Source: Planctomycetota bacterium (lineage in GTDB: Bacteria; Planctomycetota; GCA-002687715; DRQF01). Taken from it: a stretch of DNA of 64,000 nt. The stretch covers positions 124,001-188,000 of the forward strand of contig JACKGY010000009.1 in NCBI GenBank assembly GCA_020639295.1, given 5' to 3'. The first letter of the stretch is position 1, and the number at the start of each line of letters is the position of its first letter. The translations under genes and the position numbers were made by a program. The notes beneath the pieces were generated by a model. That model did not search any database, was not told the DNA's origin, and saw only the letters and a list, made by a program, of their open reading frames with translations. Shown piece by piece: positions 50,111 through 59,769 of this stretch.

Positions 50111-51022
50111 ATGGGCGAACTCATCGACCGGCTGGTACCCCATGGCTTCCGCGAGGAGATCCGCCGCCTCCGCGATCAGGACGCCGAGATCCGCGCCCTG
50201 GGCCTGATCCTCCCCGAGCCGAAGCTCTACGAGTGGGCCCACGCGATCGGCGTGCGGCGCTTCGAATCGCTGGCCGGCCTCGTCCCGGCACTCCCGCCCC
50301 GGGACCTGCGCGAGCGGGTCGCCGAGGCCGACGTCGAGATCTTCCTGTGGACCGGTCTCTGCGACGCGCACATGATCCTCGACGCGCTCGAGCGACACGG
50401 CGACCAGGTCGCCGGTCGGCGCGCCGCGGTCCTCGATTTCGGCTGCGGCTGCGGTCGCCAGACCCGCTTCCTCGGCAACCACGACGACCTGCTCGCCGTC
50501 CATGGCGTCGACGTCAATCCGGACCTGGTGCGCTGGTGCCAGGAACAACTGCCGGCGGTCGACACCAGGCTCGGCGAGCCGCAGCCGCCGCTGCCCTACC
50601 CGGATGGCGGCTTCGACTACGTCTACTCGCTCTCCGTCTTCACCCATCTGGGCGAGAAGGCCACGGAGGCCTGGATCACCGAGCTGGCTCGCGTCCTGAG
50701 ACCGGGCGGGCTCGCCCTCTTGACCATCCACGGCGCGGCGGCGCTGGAGCGCATCCGCGGCAGCGCGGAGCTGCAGCGGATCGTCGGCATCGACCAGACC
50801 GAGGCCGATCGGATCGGCGCCGGCCTGGCGGACGAACTGTTCGCCTTCGTGGTCTATGACGACGACCGGCTGGCCGAGGCCCGGGCGGGCGAGACCTACG
50901 GCGTGACCTTCATCCACGAGGACCACGTCCGCCGGCACTGGAGCCGCGACTTCGAGGTGGTGGAATTCCGCTCGGGCGGCATGCGGGGCTGGCAGGACAC
51001 GGTGCTCCTGCGCCGGCGCTGA
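50111..51022 (+). CDS. Class I SAM-dependent methyltransferase
   Basis: A 303-residue enzyme. The Rossmann-fold SAM motif VLDFGCGCGRQTR is near residue 115, then VHGVDVNPDLVRWCQ (motif II acidic) and FDYVYSLSVFTHLGEKATEA (post-II/motif IV) with LARVLRPGGLALLT (motif VI). Substrate unknown; sugar or lipid methylation fits the surface-glycan genes elsewhere, but this is a guess. The ATG at 50111 is chosen because GGAG lies 8 bases upstream; the ATG at 50105 is too close to it. Confidence 0.9.
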   Translation: MGELIDRLVPHGFREEIRRLRDQDAEIRALGLILPEPKLYEWAHAIGVRRFESLAGLVPALPPRDLRERVAEADVEIFLWTGLCDAHMILDALERHGDQVAGRRAAVLDFGCGCGRQTRFLGNHDDLLAVHGVDVNPDLVRWCQEQLPAVDTRLGEPQPPLPYPDGGFDYVYSLSVFTHLGEKATEAWITELARVLRPGGLALLTIHGAAALERIRGSAELQRIVGIDQTEADRIGAGLADELFAFVVYDDDRLAEARAGETYGVTFIHEDHVRRHWSRDFEVVEFRSGGMRGWQDTVLLRRR

Positions 51023-51028
51023 GTCGCC

Positions 51029-51817
51029 TCAGTCGCGGAAGTCGTCGTCCAGCTCGATCGCCTGCTCGACGTCGTCACGACCCAGCTCCTTCGGAACCAG
51101 CCGGATGTCGCCGAAGGTGCCGGACTGCATGATCGCGATCGCCTGGGTCTTCACCAGGAGCAGGACGGCGAGGAAGAAGCCGAGAATCTCGCTGCGCGGC
51201 TGCCCGGCCCGCACGAGCTCGGAGAGGAAGAGCGGCCCGCCCTCGAGGATGCGGCGCTCGATCCGCGCGGCGAAATCCCGCACCGGCACCACGCGCCCCT
51301 CGATGACCCGCTCCTGCTTCACGTCGATGCGGGTCTCCGACATCACCTTGGAGAAGAACTGGAACAGGTCCCAGATCTGCAGCTCGTCGAGGGTGCGGTC
51401 CTCCTCGACGCGCGGCTCCGGGCGCGCCGATTCCGGCCGGCCGACGCGGCGCGAGCGGCGGACCGCGGACTGCTCGAGGAGCCGTGAGTGGGTCTTGGTG
51501 TTCTTGTACTCCAGGAGCTGCTGAACCAGCTCGTAGCGGGGATCGAGCTCCTCGGCCAGGTCGACCTCTTCCACCGGCAGGAGCATCTTCGACTTGATCA
51601 CCATCAGGGTCGAGGCCATGACCAGGAAGTCGCCGGCCTCGTCGAGGTCGACGGCCTTGATCAGCTCGAGATAGGCCAGGTACTGGTCGAGGATGCGCCC
51701 GATCGGGATGTCGTAGATGTCCACCTCCTCCTTGCGGATCAGGTAGAGCAGGAGGTCCATCGGCCCGGCGAAGTTGTGCAGGTCGATCTTGTATTCCGGA
51801 CGCTGGGCCTCGGTCAT
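51029..51817 (-). CDS. scpA: Segregation and condensation protein A (ScpA)
   Basis: A 262-residue kleisin that links Smc heads. The N-terminal EYKIDLHNFAGPMDLLLYLI and IRKEEVDIYDIPI are diagnostic, followed by LVMASTLMVIKSKMLLP. The C-terminal winged helix (about 190-245) has EILGFFLAVLLLVKTQAI. Its start overlaps the M50 peptidase stop (ATGA). The usual partner scpB does not follow; the next gene is convergent. Confidence 0.95.
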   Translation of the reverse strand: MTEAQRPEYKIDLHNFAGPMDLLLYLIRKEEVDIYDIPIGRILDQYLAYLELIKAVDLDEAGDFLVMASTLMVIKSKMLLPVEEVDLAEELDPRYELVQQLLEYKNTKTHSRLLEQSAVRRSRRVGRPESARPEPRVEEDRTLDELQIWDLFQFFSKVMSETRIDVKQERVIEGRVVPVRDFAARIERRILEGGPLFLSELVRAGQPRSEILGFFLAVLLLVKTQAIAIMQSGTFGDIRLVPKELGRDDVEQAIELDDDFRD

Positions 51818-52512
51818 GACGGGTGTCTCACCAGGGACAGAAGGGCACGAACGCCATGATCCACCAGGTGGAGGACTTCGGTGTAGGCGGCGATGAACTC
51901 GTCCTTGAAGCCCAGGTAGGCGATCAGGAAGACCAGGGCCAGGAGGACGATGAAGGGGATCGAGAAGCCGTAATAGACCTGACGAAGGCGGTCGGGGAGG
52001 AGGAGCGCCACGATCCGGCTGCCGTCGAAGGGCGGGATCGGGATCAGGTTGAGCGCGGCCAGGACGAAGTTCAGCATCACCGCCTGCAGGGCGAAGACGT
52101 AGTACTGATCGAACTGCAGGGAAGCGATCAGGACGTCGGCATGGACCAGGCCCGCCAGCAGGGCCATGGACAGGCCGCCGACCAGGAGGTTGCCCGCCGG
52201 GCCGGCGGCGGCGACCAGGGCCATCCGTCGCGGTCCGAGGGCGGTGCGCACCTGCACCGGCCGGGCGCCACCCAGCATCAGACCGAAGAAGAGCATCATC
52301 AGGCTGGGCAGGATGATGGTGAACAGCAGGCTGACGTGGCTCGGCGAGAAAGGGTTGGTCCGCCGCCGGATCTGGGCGCTGCGATCGCCCAGGCGCCAGG
52401 CGGCCCAGGCGTGGCCGGCCTCGTGGACGCAGGAGGTGATCACCAGCATGCCCAGCACGAAGGGCAGCATCTTCAACTTGAGCTCGAAGTCGGCCACGAA
52501 GGCGGTCTCCAC
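51814..52512 (-). CDS. M50 (site-2-protease-like) membrane metallopeptidase
   Basis: A 232-residue intramembrane zinc protease. Motifs: HEAGH in SCVHEAGHAWAAWRLGD (HExxH near 30) and the second ligand in NLIPIPPFDGSRIVALLLP (NPxxxxDG-type near 160). About five membrane helices. The GTG start at 52512 has no Shine-Dalgarno; TACCAT lies 11 bases upstream. An internal ATG at 52470 is an alternative. It is co-translated with scpA, a pairing seen in many phyla. Confidence 0.88.
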   Translation of the reverse strand: METAFVADFELKLKMLPFVLGMLVITSCVHEAGHAWAAWRLGDRSAQIRRRTNPFSPSHVSLLFTIILPSLMMLFFGLMLGGARPVQVRTALGPRRMALVAAAGPAGNLLVGGLSMALLAGLVHADVLIASLQFDQYYVFALQAVMLNFVLAALNLIPIPPFDGSRIVALLLPDRLRQVYYGFSIPFIVLLALVFLIAYLGFKDEFIAAYTEVLHLVDHGVRALLSLVRHPS

Positions 52513-52566
52513 GGGAAGTCCGGATGGTAGCAGGGAGGGCCCCGGGCTCCCAGGCCGTGGCCCTGC

Positions 52567-52596
52567 TTGAGAGCGTCCCGGAGCCACCCCTATAAT
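52567..52596 (+). promoter_or_regulatory. Strong promoter for the kdsD-lptD operon
   Basis: TTGAGA (52567-52572), 18-base spacer, perfect TATAAT (52591-52596). It predicts a start near 52603 and a 60-base leader before kdsD. It is the best sigma-70 match in the window. Confidence 0.75.
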
Positions 52597-52663
52597 CGCC
52601 GGGTGCTTCGGACGCGGCGCCGCAGCGCGGCCCCGGAGCCTTCGCCACCGAAGGGAGCAGGGA

Positions 52664-53623
52664 ATGTCGAATCTCGACCACGCGATCGAGGTGCTGGAGG
52701 CCGAAGCCGCCGCCGTCCGCAACGTCATCGATCACCTCGACGAGGCCTTCGACCAGGCGGTCGAACTGATCCTGGCCTGCTCGGGCCACGTGGCGGTCTC
52801 CGGCATGGGCAAGGCCGGCATCATCGGCGAGAAGATCAGCGCCACGCTCGCCAGCACCGGCACGCCCAGCTACTTCATCCATCCGGCCGAAGCCGTCCAT
52901 GGTGATCTCGGCCGACTCCGCGCCGAGGACGTGGTCCTGGCGCTCTCGAACAGCGGCGAGACCGCCGAGGTGCTGCGGCTGGTCGACTCGGTGCGCCTCT
53001 TCGGCGCCCGACTGATCGCCATCACCGGCAACGAGGACAGCCGCTTGGCGCGCCATGCCGACCATCACCTGTTCATCGGCCGCCCCGGGGAAGCCTGCCC
53101 GATGGGCCTGGCGCCGACCTCGACGACGACGGCGATGCTGGCCCTGGGCGACGCCCTGGCCATGGTGGTGCAGAAGCGCCGCGACTTCGGCCCCGAGGAC
53201 TACGCCCGCTTCCACCCCGGCGGCAGCCTCGGCCGCCGGCTGATGCGCGTGCATGAGATCATGCGCCGCGACGATCTGGTCACCATCGTCCCCGAGACGG
53301 CGACCGCGCATGAGACGCTCCTGGCGATGAACTCGACTCGCGGCCGGCCCGGCGCCGCCTGCATCGTCGACGGCGCCGGTCGGCTGACCGGCTTCATCAC
53401 CGACGGCGACCTGGTGCGCGCGCTCGGTCGTGGGGTCGACTTCCTCCGCCATCCGGTGGCGGAGCTGATGATCCGGACCCCCAAGACGATCGGTCCCGAT
53501 CAGCTCGCTTCCGAGGCCGAGCGGCTGATGCGCGAGAAGAAGATCGACCAGCTCGCCGTGATCGACGACGACCAGCGGCCGATCGGCCTGATCGACGTCC
53601 AGGATCTGGTGCAGGCGCGATGA
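52664..53623 (+). CDS. kdsD: Arabinose-5-phosphate isomerase (KdsD/KpsF/GutQ)
   Basis: A 319-residue enzyme that converts ribulose-5-phosphate to arabinose-5-phosphate, first step of Kdo synthesis. The SIS domain (about 35-190) has SGMGKAGIIGEKISATL, GDLGRLRAEDVVLALSNSGE and PMGLAPTSTTTAMLALGDAL. Two CBS domains follow (about 205-319). Length is that of KdsD. A GGAG ribosome-binding site precedes the ATG. It overlaps kdsC by four bases. Confidence 0.95.
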   Translation: MSNLDHAIEVLEAEAAAVRNVIDHLDEAFDQAVELILACSGHVAVSGMGKAGIIGEKISATLASTGTPSYFIHPAEAVHGDLGRLRAEDVVLALSNSGETAEVLRLVDSVRLFGARLIAITGNEDSRLARHADHHLFIGRPGEACPMGLAPTSTTTAMLALGDALAMVVQKRRDFGPEDYARFHPGGSLGRRLMRVHEIMRRDDLVTIVPETATAHETLLAMNSTRGRPGAACIVDGAGRLTGFITDGDLVRALGRGVDFLRHPVAELMIRTPKTIGPDQLASEAERLMREKKIDQLAVIDDDQRPIGLIDVQDLVQAR

Positions 53624-54141
53624 GCGTCACCCGCGAACGTCTCGAACGCCTCCGGGTCCTGCTCTTCGACGTCGACGGCATCCTCACCGACAACGGTCTC
53701 TACGTCGGCGAGGACGGCAACGTCAGCAAGCGCTTCAACATCCTCGACGGCGCCGGGATCAAGTTCGCGCAGATGGCCGGGCTGGCCACCGGACTGATCA
53801 GCGGCCATCAGTCCGAGGCGACCAGGAAGCGCGCGGCCCAGCTCGGCATGACCGTCTGCCACGTCGGCGTGAAGGACAAGATCCCGGTCTTCGACGCCGT
53901 CCTCGCCGAGCTCGGGCTCGAACCCGACCAGGCGCTCTACATGGGCGACGATCTCATGGACATGCCGCTGCTACGCCGAGCCGGCATCGCGGTCACGGTG
54001 CCGGAGGCCGATCCCCTCGTGCTCGAGATCTGCGACCACGTCACCCGCCGGGCCGGCGGCCAGGGCGCCGTGCGCGAGATGGTCGAATGGGTCCTGCGAG
54101 GACTCGGTCGCTGGGACGAGATCGTGGCGAGGTACGCCTGA
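53620..54141 (+). CDS. kdsC: Kdo-8-phosphate phosphatase KdsC
   Basis: A 173-residue HAD-family C0-type phosphatase without cap that releases Kdo from Kdo-8-phosphate. The catalytic LLFDVDGILTDNGLYV (Asp17, Asp19) matches KdsC, followed by SGHQSEATRKRAAQLG, the Lys in GVKDKIPVF and the Mg ligand in YMGDDLMDMPLL. kdsA and kdsB are not in the window. Confidence 0.96.
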   Translation: MSVTRERLERLRVLLFDVDGILTDNGLYVGEDGNVSKRFNILDGAGIKFAQMAGLATGLISGHQSEATRKRAAQLGMTVCHVGVKDKIPVFDAVLAELGLEPDQALYMGDDLMDMPLLRRAGIAVTVPEADPLVLEICDHVTRRAGGQGAVREMVEWVLRGLGRWDEIVARYA

Positions 54142-54142
54142 G

Positions 54143-56980
54143 GTGCGCCGCACCATCCTGATCATCCTCGCCTTCCTGCCGGCCCTGGTGGCCGTGGCCC
54201 TGTTCCGGTCCCTCGATCATGGTCCGAAGCCGCGTCTCGGCCGGCTGCCCGCCGACGATCAGGACGGCGCGGCCCTCGACGAGCCCCTGTCGGGCTTCTC
54301 CGGCACGGGCACCTTCTACCGTCGTCTGGCTCCGATCGTCCTCGATGGCGAGCAGTTCCAGTACCCGTCGACCTACTACCTGCTCGACTCCTGGCGGCGC
54401 GCTCCGAGCGGTGACTTCGAGATCGACGGCCTGCTGGTGGTGCGCAACGAGAAGCCGCGCAGCATCACGGAGCTCGAACGGGACCTGCTCGATGTGCCCA
54501 ACTCCCTCGGCGCCGAAGACCGGCGCGCGCTCCTCGAGCGCGAACGGGCCCGCTTCGATTCGCTGGAGGCCGGGCGAGCCCTCGCCCGCGGCGGACGCAC
54601 GGTGGCGGACTGCGACGGCTTCGAGCTGAGTGAGGGCGTCGAGGCGCTCATCCCCGCCGCCGAGGCCGAGGGCGGTCGGCTCCGCCTGAGCACGAACGAC
54701 GCGCGACTCGACCTCGGCGAGGGCCGACTCCGGACCTTGCAGGTGCCCGCGGACTTCCGCGCCGAGCACCCGGACTACCTGCTCCAGGGCCAGGGGCTCC
54801 TGGCCAGGGAGAACGAACAGGAGATCCGCGTCCTCGCCCGACCACGCTTCGAGGCCCTCGGTCTCGCCCCAGGTGAACGGCGCACGATCAGCGCCTCCGG
54901 GCCACTGGTCTGGCGGCCCGATCCGCTCGCCGACGGCAGCCTGCCCGACATCCTCGATCGCGTGCGACTCGACTTCGGCGAGGTGGAGATGCGCGACGAC
55001 CTCGAGCTGCTCCTCGACGACATCCGGCTCCAGGGGAAGACCGCGACGCTGCGCATCGGCAAGCGCGACGGCAGCATGCGCGGTCGGCTCTCCGGCTTCG
55101 TGGTCGAGGGTCAGGTCGTGGTGGAATCACCCCGCGGCCGGGTCGCCGGGGATCGCGCGCGCGGCCTCCTGGCCGAGGACGGCAGCATGACCCTGGTCCT
55201 GGAAGGACGGCCCGGTCTGGTCGAGTGGCACGATGCCGCCGGCTCGGAACGGAAGAGCTTCGTCGCGCGTTGCCAGGGCCCGATCGAACTCAAGGCGCCG
55301 CCGACCAGCGCGCGCGAGTCCGAACCCCTGCTCCTGAACTTCGACGGCGAGGTCGCGCTCGAGCTGCCCTATCAGGACGAGACCGCGCGACTCACCGGCG
55401 AGAGCCTCGAGCTGAAGATGATCCGCGTGCCCCTGAACGAGGCCGGCAAGGAACCGAGCTCGGCTTGGCGACTCGGCGAGGGCATCCTGCGCGGGCGCAC
55501 CAGCGGCCAGGCCCGCGAGCATTCGTTCAGCAGTCCGCGGCTCGCTCTGCAGCGGCACTACGACGAGAACGGCCTGCAGATCGACGACCTCCTCGTGCTC
55601 GACGGGCCGGTGGTGGTGGAGCGCGCGGGCGGCCTGAGCCGTGACGACCCGGAACTGAAGAGCGTGATCGAGGCCCGCCGTCGTTTCGAGCTGGTCCTGC
55701 CGGCCTCGCCTTTCGCCGATGGCCGGGCTACCGCCGACGGCCACGTCCGCCTGCGCGAGAATCGCGGCCGCGTCACCGAACGGAGCCTCGACTGCGAACA
55801 CATCGAGATCGTCCGCGGACCGGAGACCACGGCCCCGGGCGAGAGTCGCATGGTCCTGAAGAGCCTGCTCGCGCGCGACTCGGTCGCGGCGCGCGACGAG
55901 CGCGGCTCGTCCTTGGCCGGCGAGCTGGTCACCTGGGACCGCGTGACCCGACTGGGGCGCGTGGAGGGTGGGCCCGCGCGCGCCGCCTTCGTCGACCGGC
56001 TCGGGCGCCGGCAGGATCTCGCCGCGACGCTGCTCACCTTCAACTCGGCGAGCGGCACGGTGAGCGGCGAGGGCTCGGTCCTGGCCAATCTGCATTTCCC
56101 CGCCCTGCGGCTCGCCGACGATCGGGAGAAGACCGACGACGAGCGGGTCGAGGGCCGTCCCGACCTGGCCTGGGAGATCGCCTGTGGTCGTTTCGCTGCC
56201 CGCTTCAGCGGCAACCTCCCGCTCAGCGAGGCCGTCGCCGGTGCCGAGCCGCAGTCCGCGGAGCTGGTGGAGATCGACCTGGAGACCGAGGTCAGGGTCG
56301 AGAACCCCGAGCAACGCGTGCTCGCCGACGCCCTCCATTACGATCTGAGGACCGCGGCGGGGAGCGCTCGGGGGCAACCGGTCCGGGTGCGGGCGGAGCG
56401 GCAGCTCGACGACGGCTCCCGGGTCGAGGACTGGTTGGAGGCGGAACAGCTCCTGATCGAGCCCGACTGGACCCTGCTTCGCGGCAAGAGTCGCGCCCTG
56501 CTCCACGTCGTCGCCGAGCGGCAGGAGGCCGGACGGCCGACGCGCTACGAGGATCTCAAGATCGACTGCCAGGACGACGTCCTGCTCAAGGGCAATCAGC
56601 TCGACTTCAGCGGGCGGACGCGGCTCGTCCGCGGCGTCGCCGCCGAGGGCGGTCTCGACGTCCAGGCCGACGGCGTCGCCGTGACCTTCGCGCCAGCGCC
56701 GGAGCGATCGGGTGGTCGGGGCGAGCTGCGCCGGGTCACCGGTAGTGGCCAGGTCGTCATCTCCTGGCGCGACCTCTCCGGCCAGGGCGACACCCTCACG
56801 CTGGACTACGTCGACCGCACGGTGATCCTGGCGGCCAAGCCGGGCGAGAACTGCGAACTGCGCCGCGGCCGTGGCACGGCCGGGCGGAGCGAGGTGGTGA
56901 TCTACGACATGGACAGCCGCAAGATCACCCAGACCCGACTTCGGGTCGAGAAGTCGCGGACCGAGAAGGAGAAGCCATGA
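54143..56980 (+). CDS. Giant LptC/LptA-like periplasmic LPS-bridge protein
   Basis: A 945-residue protein, GTG start 1 base after kdsC. The N-terminus is a single membrane helix (ILIILAFLPALVAVALF, about 5-21), like LptC. The rest is almost entirely beta-strand with repeated OstA/LptA-type turns: RLTGESLELKMIRVP near 425, TGSGQVVISWRDLSGQGDTL near 870, then LDYVDRTVILAA. LptC and LptA are usually about 190 residues each; here one chain may supply anchor and bridge. It lies between kdsC and lptD and overlaps lptD (ATGA). The homology is by fold pattern, not a strong motif. Confidence 0.75.
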   Translation: MRRTILIILAFLPALVAVALFRSLDHGPKPRLGRLPADDQDGAALDEPLSGFSGTGTFYRRLAPIVLDGEQFQYPSTYYLLDSWRRAPSGDFEIDGLLVVRNEKPRSITELERDLLDVPNSLGAEDRRALLERERARFDSLEAGRALARGGRTVADCDGFELSEGVEALIPAAEAEGGRLRLSTNDARLDLGEGRLRTLQVPADFRAEHPDYLLQGQGLLARENEQEIRVLARPRFEALGLAPGERRTISASGPLVWRPDPLADGSLPDILDRVRLDFGEVEMRDDLELLLDDIRLQGKTATLRIGKRDGSMRGRLSGFVVEGQVVVESPRGRVAGDRARGLLAEDGSMTLVLEGRPGLVEWHDAAGSERKSFVARCQGPIELKAPPTSARESEPLLLNFDGEVALELPYQDETARLTGESLELKMIRVPLNEAGKEPSSAWRLGEGILRGRTSGQAREHSFSSPRLALQRHYDENGLQIDDLLVLDGPVVVERAGGLSRDDPELKSVIEARRRFELVLPASPFADGRATADGHVRLRENRGRVTERSLDCEHIEIVRGPETTAPGESRMVLKSLLARDSVAARDERGSSLAGELVTWDRVTRLGRVEGGPARAAFVDRLGRRQDLAATLLTFNSASGTVSGEGSVLANLHFPALRLADDREKTDDERVEGRPDLAWEIACGRFAARFSGNLPLSEAVAGAEPQSAELVEIDLETEVRVENPEQRVLADALHYDLRTAAGSARGQPVRVRAERQLDDGSRVEDWLEAEQLLIEPDWTLLRGKSRALLHVVAERQEAGRPTRYEDLKIDCQDDVLLKGNQLDFSGRTRLVRGVAAEGGLDVQADGVAVTFAPAPERSGGRGELRRVTGSGQVVISWRDLSGQGDTLTLDYVDRTVILAAKPGENCELRRGRGTAGRSEVVIYDMDSRKITQTRLRVEKSRTEKEKP

Positions 56981-59232
56981 TACGGCCCGGGACGCTCGCC
57001 CTCATCCTCGTCCTCCTGCAGGTCGGCCTGGTCGGCCAGGAGCAGGAACGGCAGACGATCACGGCGACCTTCGAGGCCGGCTGGACCCAGCTCGATCCGG
57101 TCAACGACGTGTTCACCGCCGTCGGCAACGTGCGCCTCACCTGGCTCGGCGGCGAGCTGCGCTGCGACAACGCGGTGATCTGGTGCGGCAGCGGAGAGGA
57201 AGCTCCCGCCGAGGGCGAACGCGAGGGCTTCCAGGTCCGGGAGGTCTACGCCGAGGGCGAGGTCCACCTGCGCCAGGGCGAGCACTGGCTCCATCTCGAG
57301 AGCGCGCGCGGCTTCGTCGATCCGGTAAACGACCGCGGGCTCTTCTTCGACACCACGATGAGCCTCGAACTCCCCGGCAAGGACGGCAAGATCAAGCTCA
57401 CCGCCCGCGCCGCGGAGGCGATCCGCATCGCCGAGGATCGCTTCGAGCTCCGCGACATCCGGCTGACGACGAGCCCCTTCGCCGACCCCGGCTACCACAT
57501 CAGCTCGGCGCGCCTCCGGCTCCAGCTCGATCCCCCGGCACAGGACCCCCAGGGCAAGCCGGGCGAGACCGTCCGCAACCTGCGCTACGAGCTGGACGGC
57601 TCCGTGCTGGCGCTGGAGGGCGTGGACGTCCTGCCCCTTCCCGGGATCACCGGCAACACGCAGGACGACTCCTTCAACTGGATCAAGAGGATCGGCGTCG
57701 ACAAGAGCAGCCGCTTCGGCTACTCGGGCTTCCTCTCGGTCGGCAACAACATCCGCATCGATGATCAGCGCTGGGGCGACTGGACCCTGCACACGCGCTA
57801 CCTCGGTGATCGCGGTCCGGGCCTCGGCCTCGATCTCCAGTACGAGACGCCCGACTACCGCGGCCGCTTCGAGGGCTTCTACCAGCACGACGAGGGCCGC
57901 GACGAGCTCTTCGGCGCGCCGCCGGACAACGAGCGGGGTCGGGCGCTCTGGCGCCATCGTCACCACGACATCGGCGAGGGCATCCAGCTCGACCTCGAGT
58001 TCTCCAAGCTCACCGACCGGGGCTATCTTCCCGAGTACGAGGAAGAGGAGTTCAAGTCGGGCAAGGAGCAGGAGACTCTGGCCTACTTCCGCCGGGCCAT
58101 GGAGAATCGGGCCGCCACCCTGCTCGTCAGCACGCGCCTGAACGAATGGCAGACGCAGGTCGAGCGGCAGCCGCAATTCCGTTACGACCTGATCGCCGAG
58201 CCGCTGGTCGATCTCGGGCCGATGACCCTCTACTACGATGCCGGCTGGGAGGTTTCGCGGTCGCGCCTGCGCTACGACGACTTCCTCGATCGCAACGATC
58301 GGGACGCCTTTCGCGCCGATCTCGACAACGGGTTGTCGGCACCCTTCTTCGCCGGGCCGGTGAAGCTCGAGCCCTTCGTCGGCATGCGCTACACCCACTA
58401 CTCGAACGGGGCCCTCGGCTCGGCCTCGATCGATCGCGTCGGCTTCCTCTACGGCCTGCGCGCCACCACCGAACTGGCCCGCAGCTTCGACCTGCAGGGC
58501 GGCCTCTTCGACCTGGAGGGCCTCCGGCACATCATCATGCCGGAGATCGAGTACCTGCGGATCACCGGGGTCTCGGAGGATCTCGTGGACGTGATCCAGT
58601 TCGATCGCCTGGATCGGCTGGACGAGTACGAGGTGATCCGCCTCGGACTGCGCAACCGGCTGCAGACCATCTGGCACATCGACGGCGAGGATCGGGTGGT
58701 CGATTTCCTCGACCTCGACCTCGAGTGGAGCTTCTTCCCCAAGGCGGAGCGCGACAACCGCGGCGAGGAGCTCGGCAATCTCGACCTCGACCTGATGTTG
58801 CGCCTCGATCCCCGCTTCACCTGGCTGGTGGACTTCGAGTACTCCTTCCGCCTGGACACGATGGAGATCTTCAACACCACGCTCGGCTGGGCGGCGAGCC
58901 CGGAGTTCCAGCTCGCGCTCGGCTATCGCCGCTACGTCGACGTCAACGACGTCGGTCTGATCCAGGCGCAGTGGCGGCCGACCGAGCGACTCGGTTTCCG
59001 GCTCGACCTGGGCTACGACTTCGAGGACGACGAGTTCCAGGACACGCGCCTGACCCTGGTGCGCTACGGTGTCGATTGGGTCTTCGAGGTCGAACTGGAC
59101 TGGGACAAGTCCGAGGGCTTCGGCTTCGGGATCTCGATCAGCCCGCGCGCGCTCTTCGATCCGCGGCTCCGGGCCCGGACCCTGCGCGGCGAACCCCGGT
59201 TCCTCGACTTCGACGACGGCCTGATCCGCTGA
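56977..59232 (+). CDS. lptD: LPS assembly outer-membrane protein LptD-like
   Basis: A 751-residue exported protein: signal peptide about 1-20 (LALILVLLQVGLVG). An OstA-type N-domain (about 25-180, FTAVGNVRLTWLGGELRCDN) is followed by a large beta-barrel (about 220-751) rich in alternating aromatic strands, e.g. WEVSRSRLRYDDFLDRNDR, FVGMRYTHYSNGALG. It would insert LPS into the outer leaflet with LptE. Few cysteines (WCG, RCD) are seen, so disulfide pairing may differ from E. coli. The location after kdsC and the LptC/A-like gene supports the call. Confidence 0.88.
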   Translation: MIRPGTLALILVLLQVGLVGQEQERQTITATFEAGWTQLDPVNDVFTAVGNVRLTWLGGELRCDNAVIWCGSGEEAPAEGEREGFQVREVYAEGEVHLRQGEHWLHLESARGFVDPVNDRGLFFDTTMSLELPGKDGKIKLTARAAEAIRIAEDRFELRDIRLTTSPFADPGYHISSARLRLQLDPPAQDPQGKPGETVRNLRYELDGSVLALEGVDVLPLPGITGNTQDDSFNWIKRIGVDKSSRFGYSGFLSVGNNIRIDDQRWGDWTLHTRYLGDRGPGLGLDLQYETPDYRGRFEGFYQHDEGRDELFGAPPDNERGRALWRHRHHDIGEGIQLDLEFSKLTDRGYLPEYEEEEFKSGKEQETLAYFRRAMENRAATLLVSTRLNEWQTQVERQPQFRYDLIAEPLVDLGPMTLYYDAGWEVSRSRLRYDDFLDRNDRDAFRADLDNGLSAPFFAGPVKLEPFVGMRYTHYSNGALGSASIDRVGFLYGLRATTELARSFDLQGGLFDLEGLRHIIMPEIEYLRITGVSEDLVDVIQFDRLDRLDEYEVIRLGLRNRLQTIWHIDGEDRVVDFLDLDLEWSFFPKAERDNRGEELGNLDLDLMLRLDPRFTWLVDFEYSFRLDTMEIFNTTLGWAASPEFQLALGYRRYVDVNDVGLIQAQWRPTERLGFRLDLGYDFEDDEFQDTRLTLVRYGVDWVFEVELDWDKSEGFGFGISISPRALFDPRLRARTLRGEPRFLDFDDGLIR

Positions 59233-59427
59233 GGAGCCTCCTCCGACCGGGCTCGGGCCGCGTCACCACCCTGTTCCCGGAAGCGAGACCCGGTGGTTTC
59301 ACGGGCATGGGGTTCCGAGGCCGGGCGTCGCCAATCGCGGCCCGGCGCGCCGCCTGCGCGCGTGGCGGCGACGCGCGATGCGGGTTAGCCCCTTGAAGCG
59401 CTCCCTGGGCGGGTCGAGAATGAGCGC

Positions 59428-59763
59428 ATGACGCCCATTCTCCTCTTCCTCAGCCTGGGAACCGGCGAGATGCTGGTGATCCTGGTGGTGGGTCTCCTGC
59501 TCTTCGGGCGGCGCCTGCCCGAGGTCGGACGCTCGCTCGGCAAGACCTTCGTCGAGTTCAAGTCGGGTCTCCAGGACATGCAGGCCGAGCTGCGTGAGGT
59601 CGATCGGATCGCGGAGGACCGGGCACGGCGCAAGCCGGAACCGCGACCGGTCGATGCGATCGCGCGCGGCGAGGCTCTCGATGCCGAGGCACCGAGCACG
59701 TCCGGGGATGCGGAGGCCGGGGCGACCGAGAAGGTGGACGGGGAACCCGAGCCCCGGACCTGA
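59428..59763 (+). CDS. tatA: Sec-independent protein translocase TatA/TatB
   Basis: A 111-residue protein: one N-terminal helix (EMLVILVVGLLLFGRR), the hinge FGRRLPEVGRSLGK and an amphipathic helix, then an acidic, disordered tail. The FG-xLP-G motif is diagnostic. The tail is longer than in E. coli TatA, and the Glu at the start of the helix (GTGEML) could be TatA or TatB. tatC is not in the window. Confidence 0.9.
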   Translation: MTPILLFLSLGTGEMLVILVVGLLLFGRRLPEVGRSLGKTFVEFKSGLQDMQAELREVDRIAEDRARRKPEPRPVDAIARGEALDAEAPSTSGDAEAGATEKVDGEPEPRT

Positions 59764-59769
59764 GTTCGT

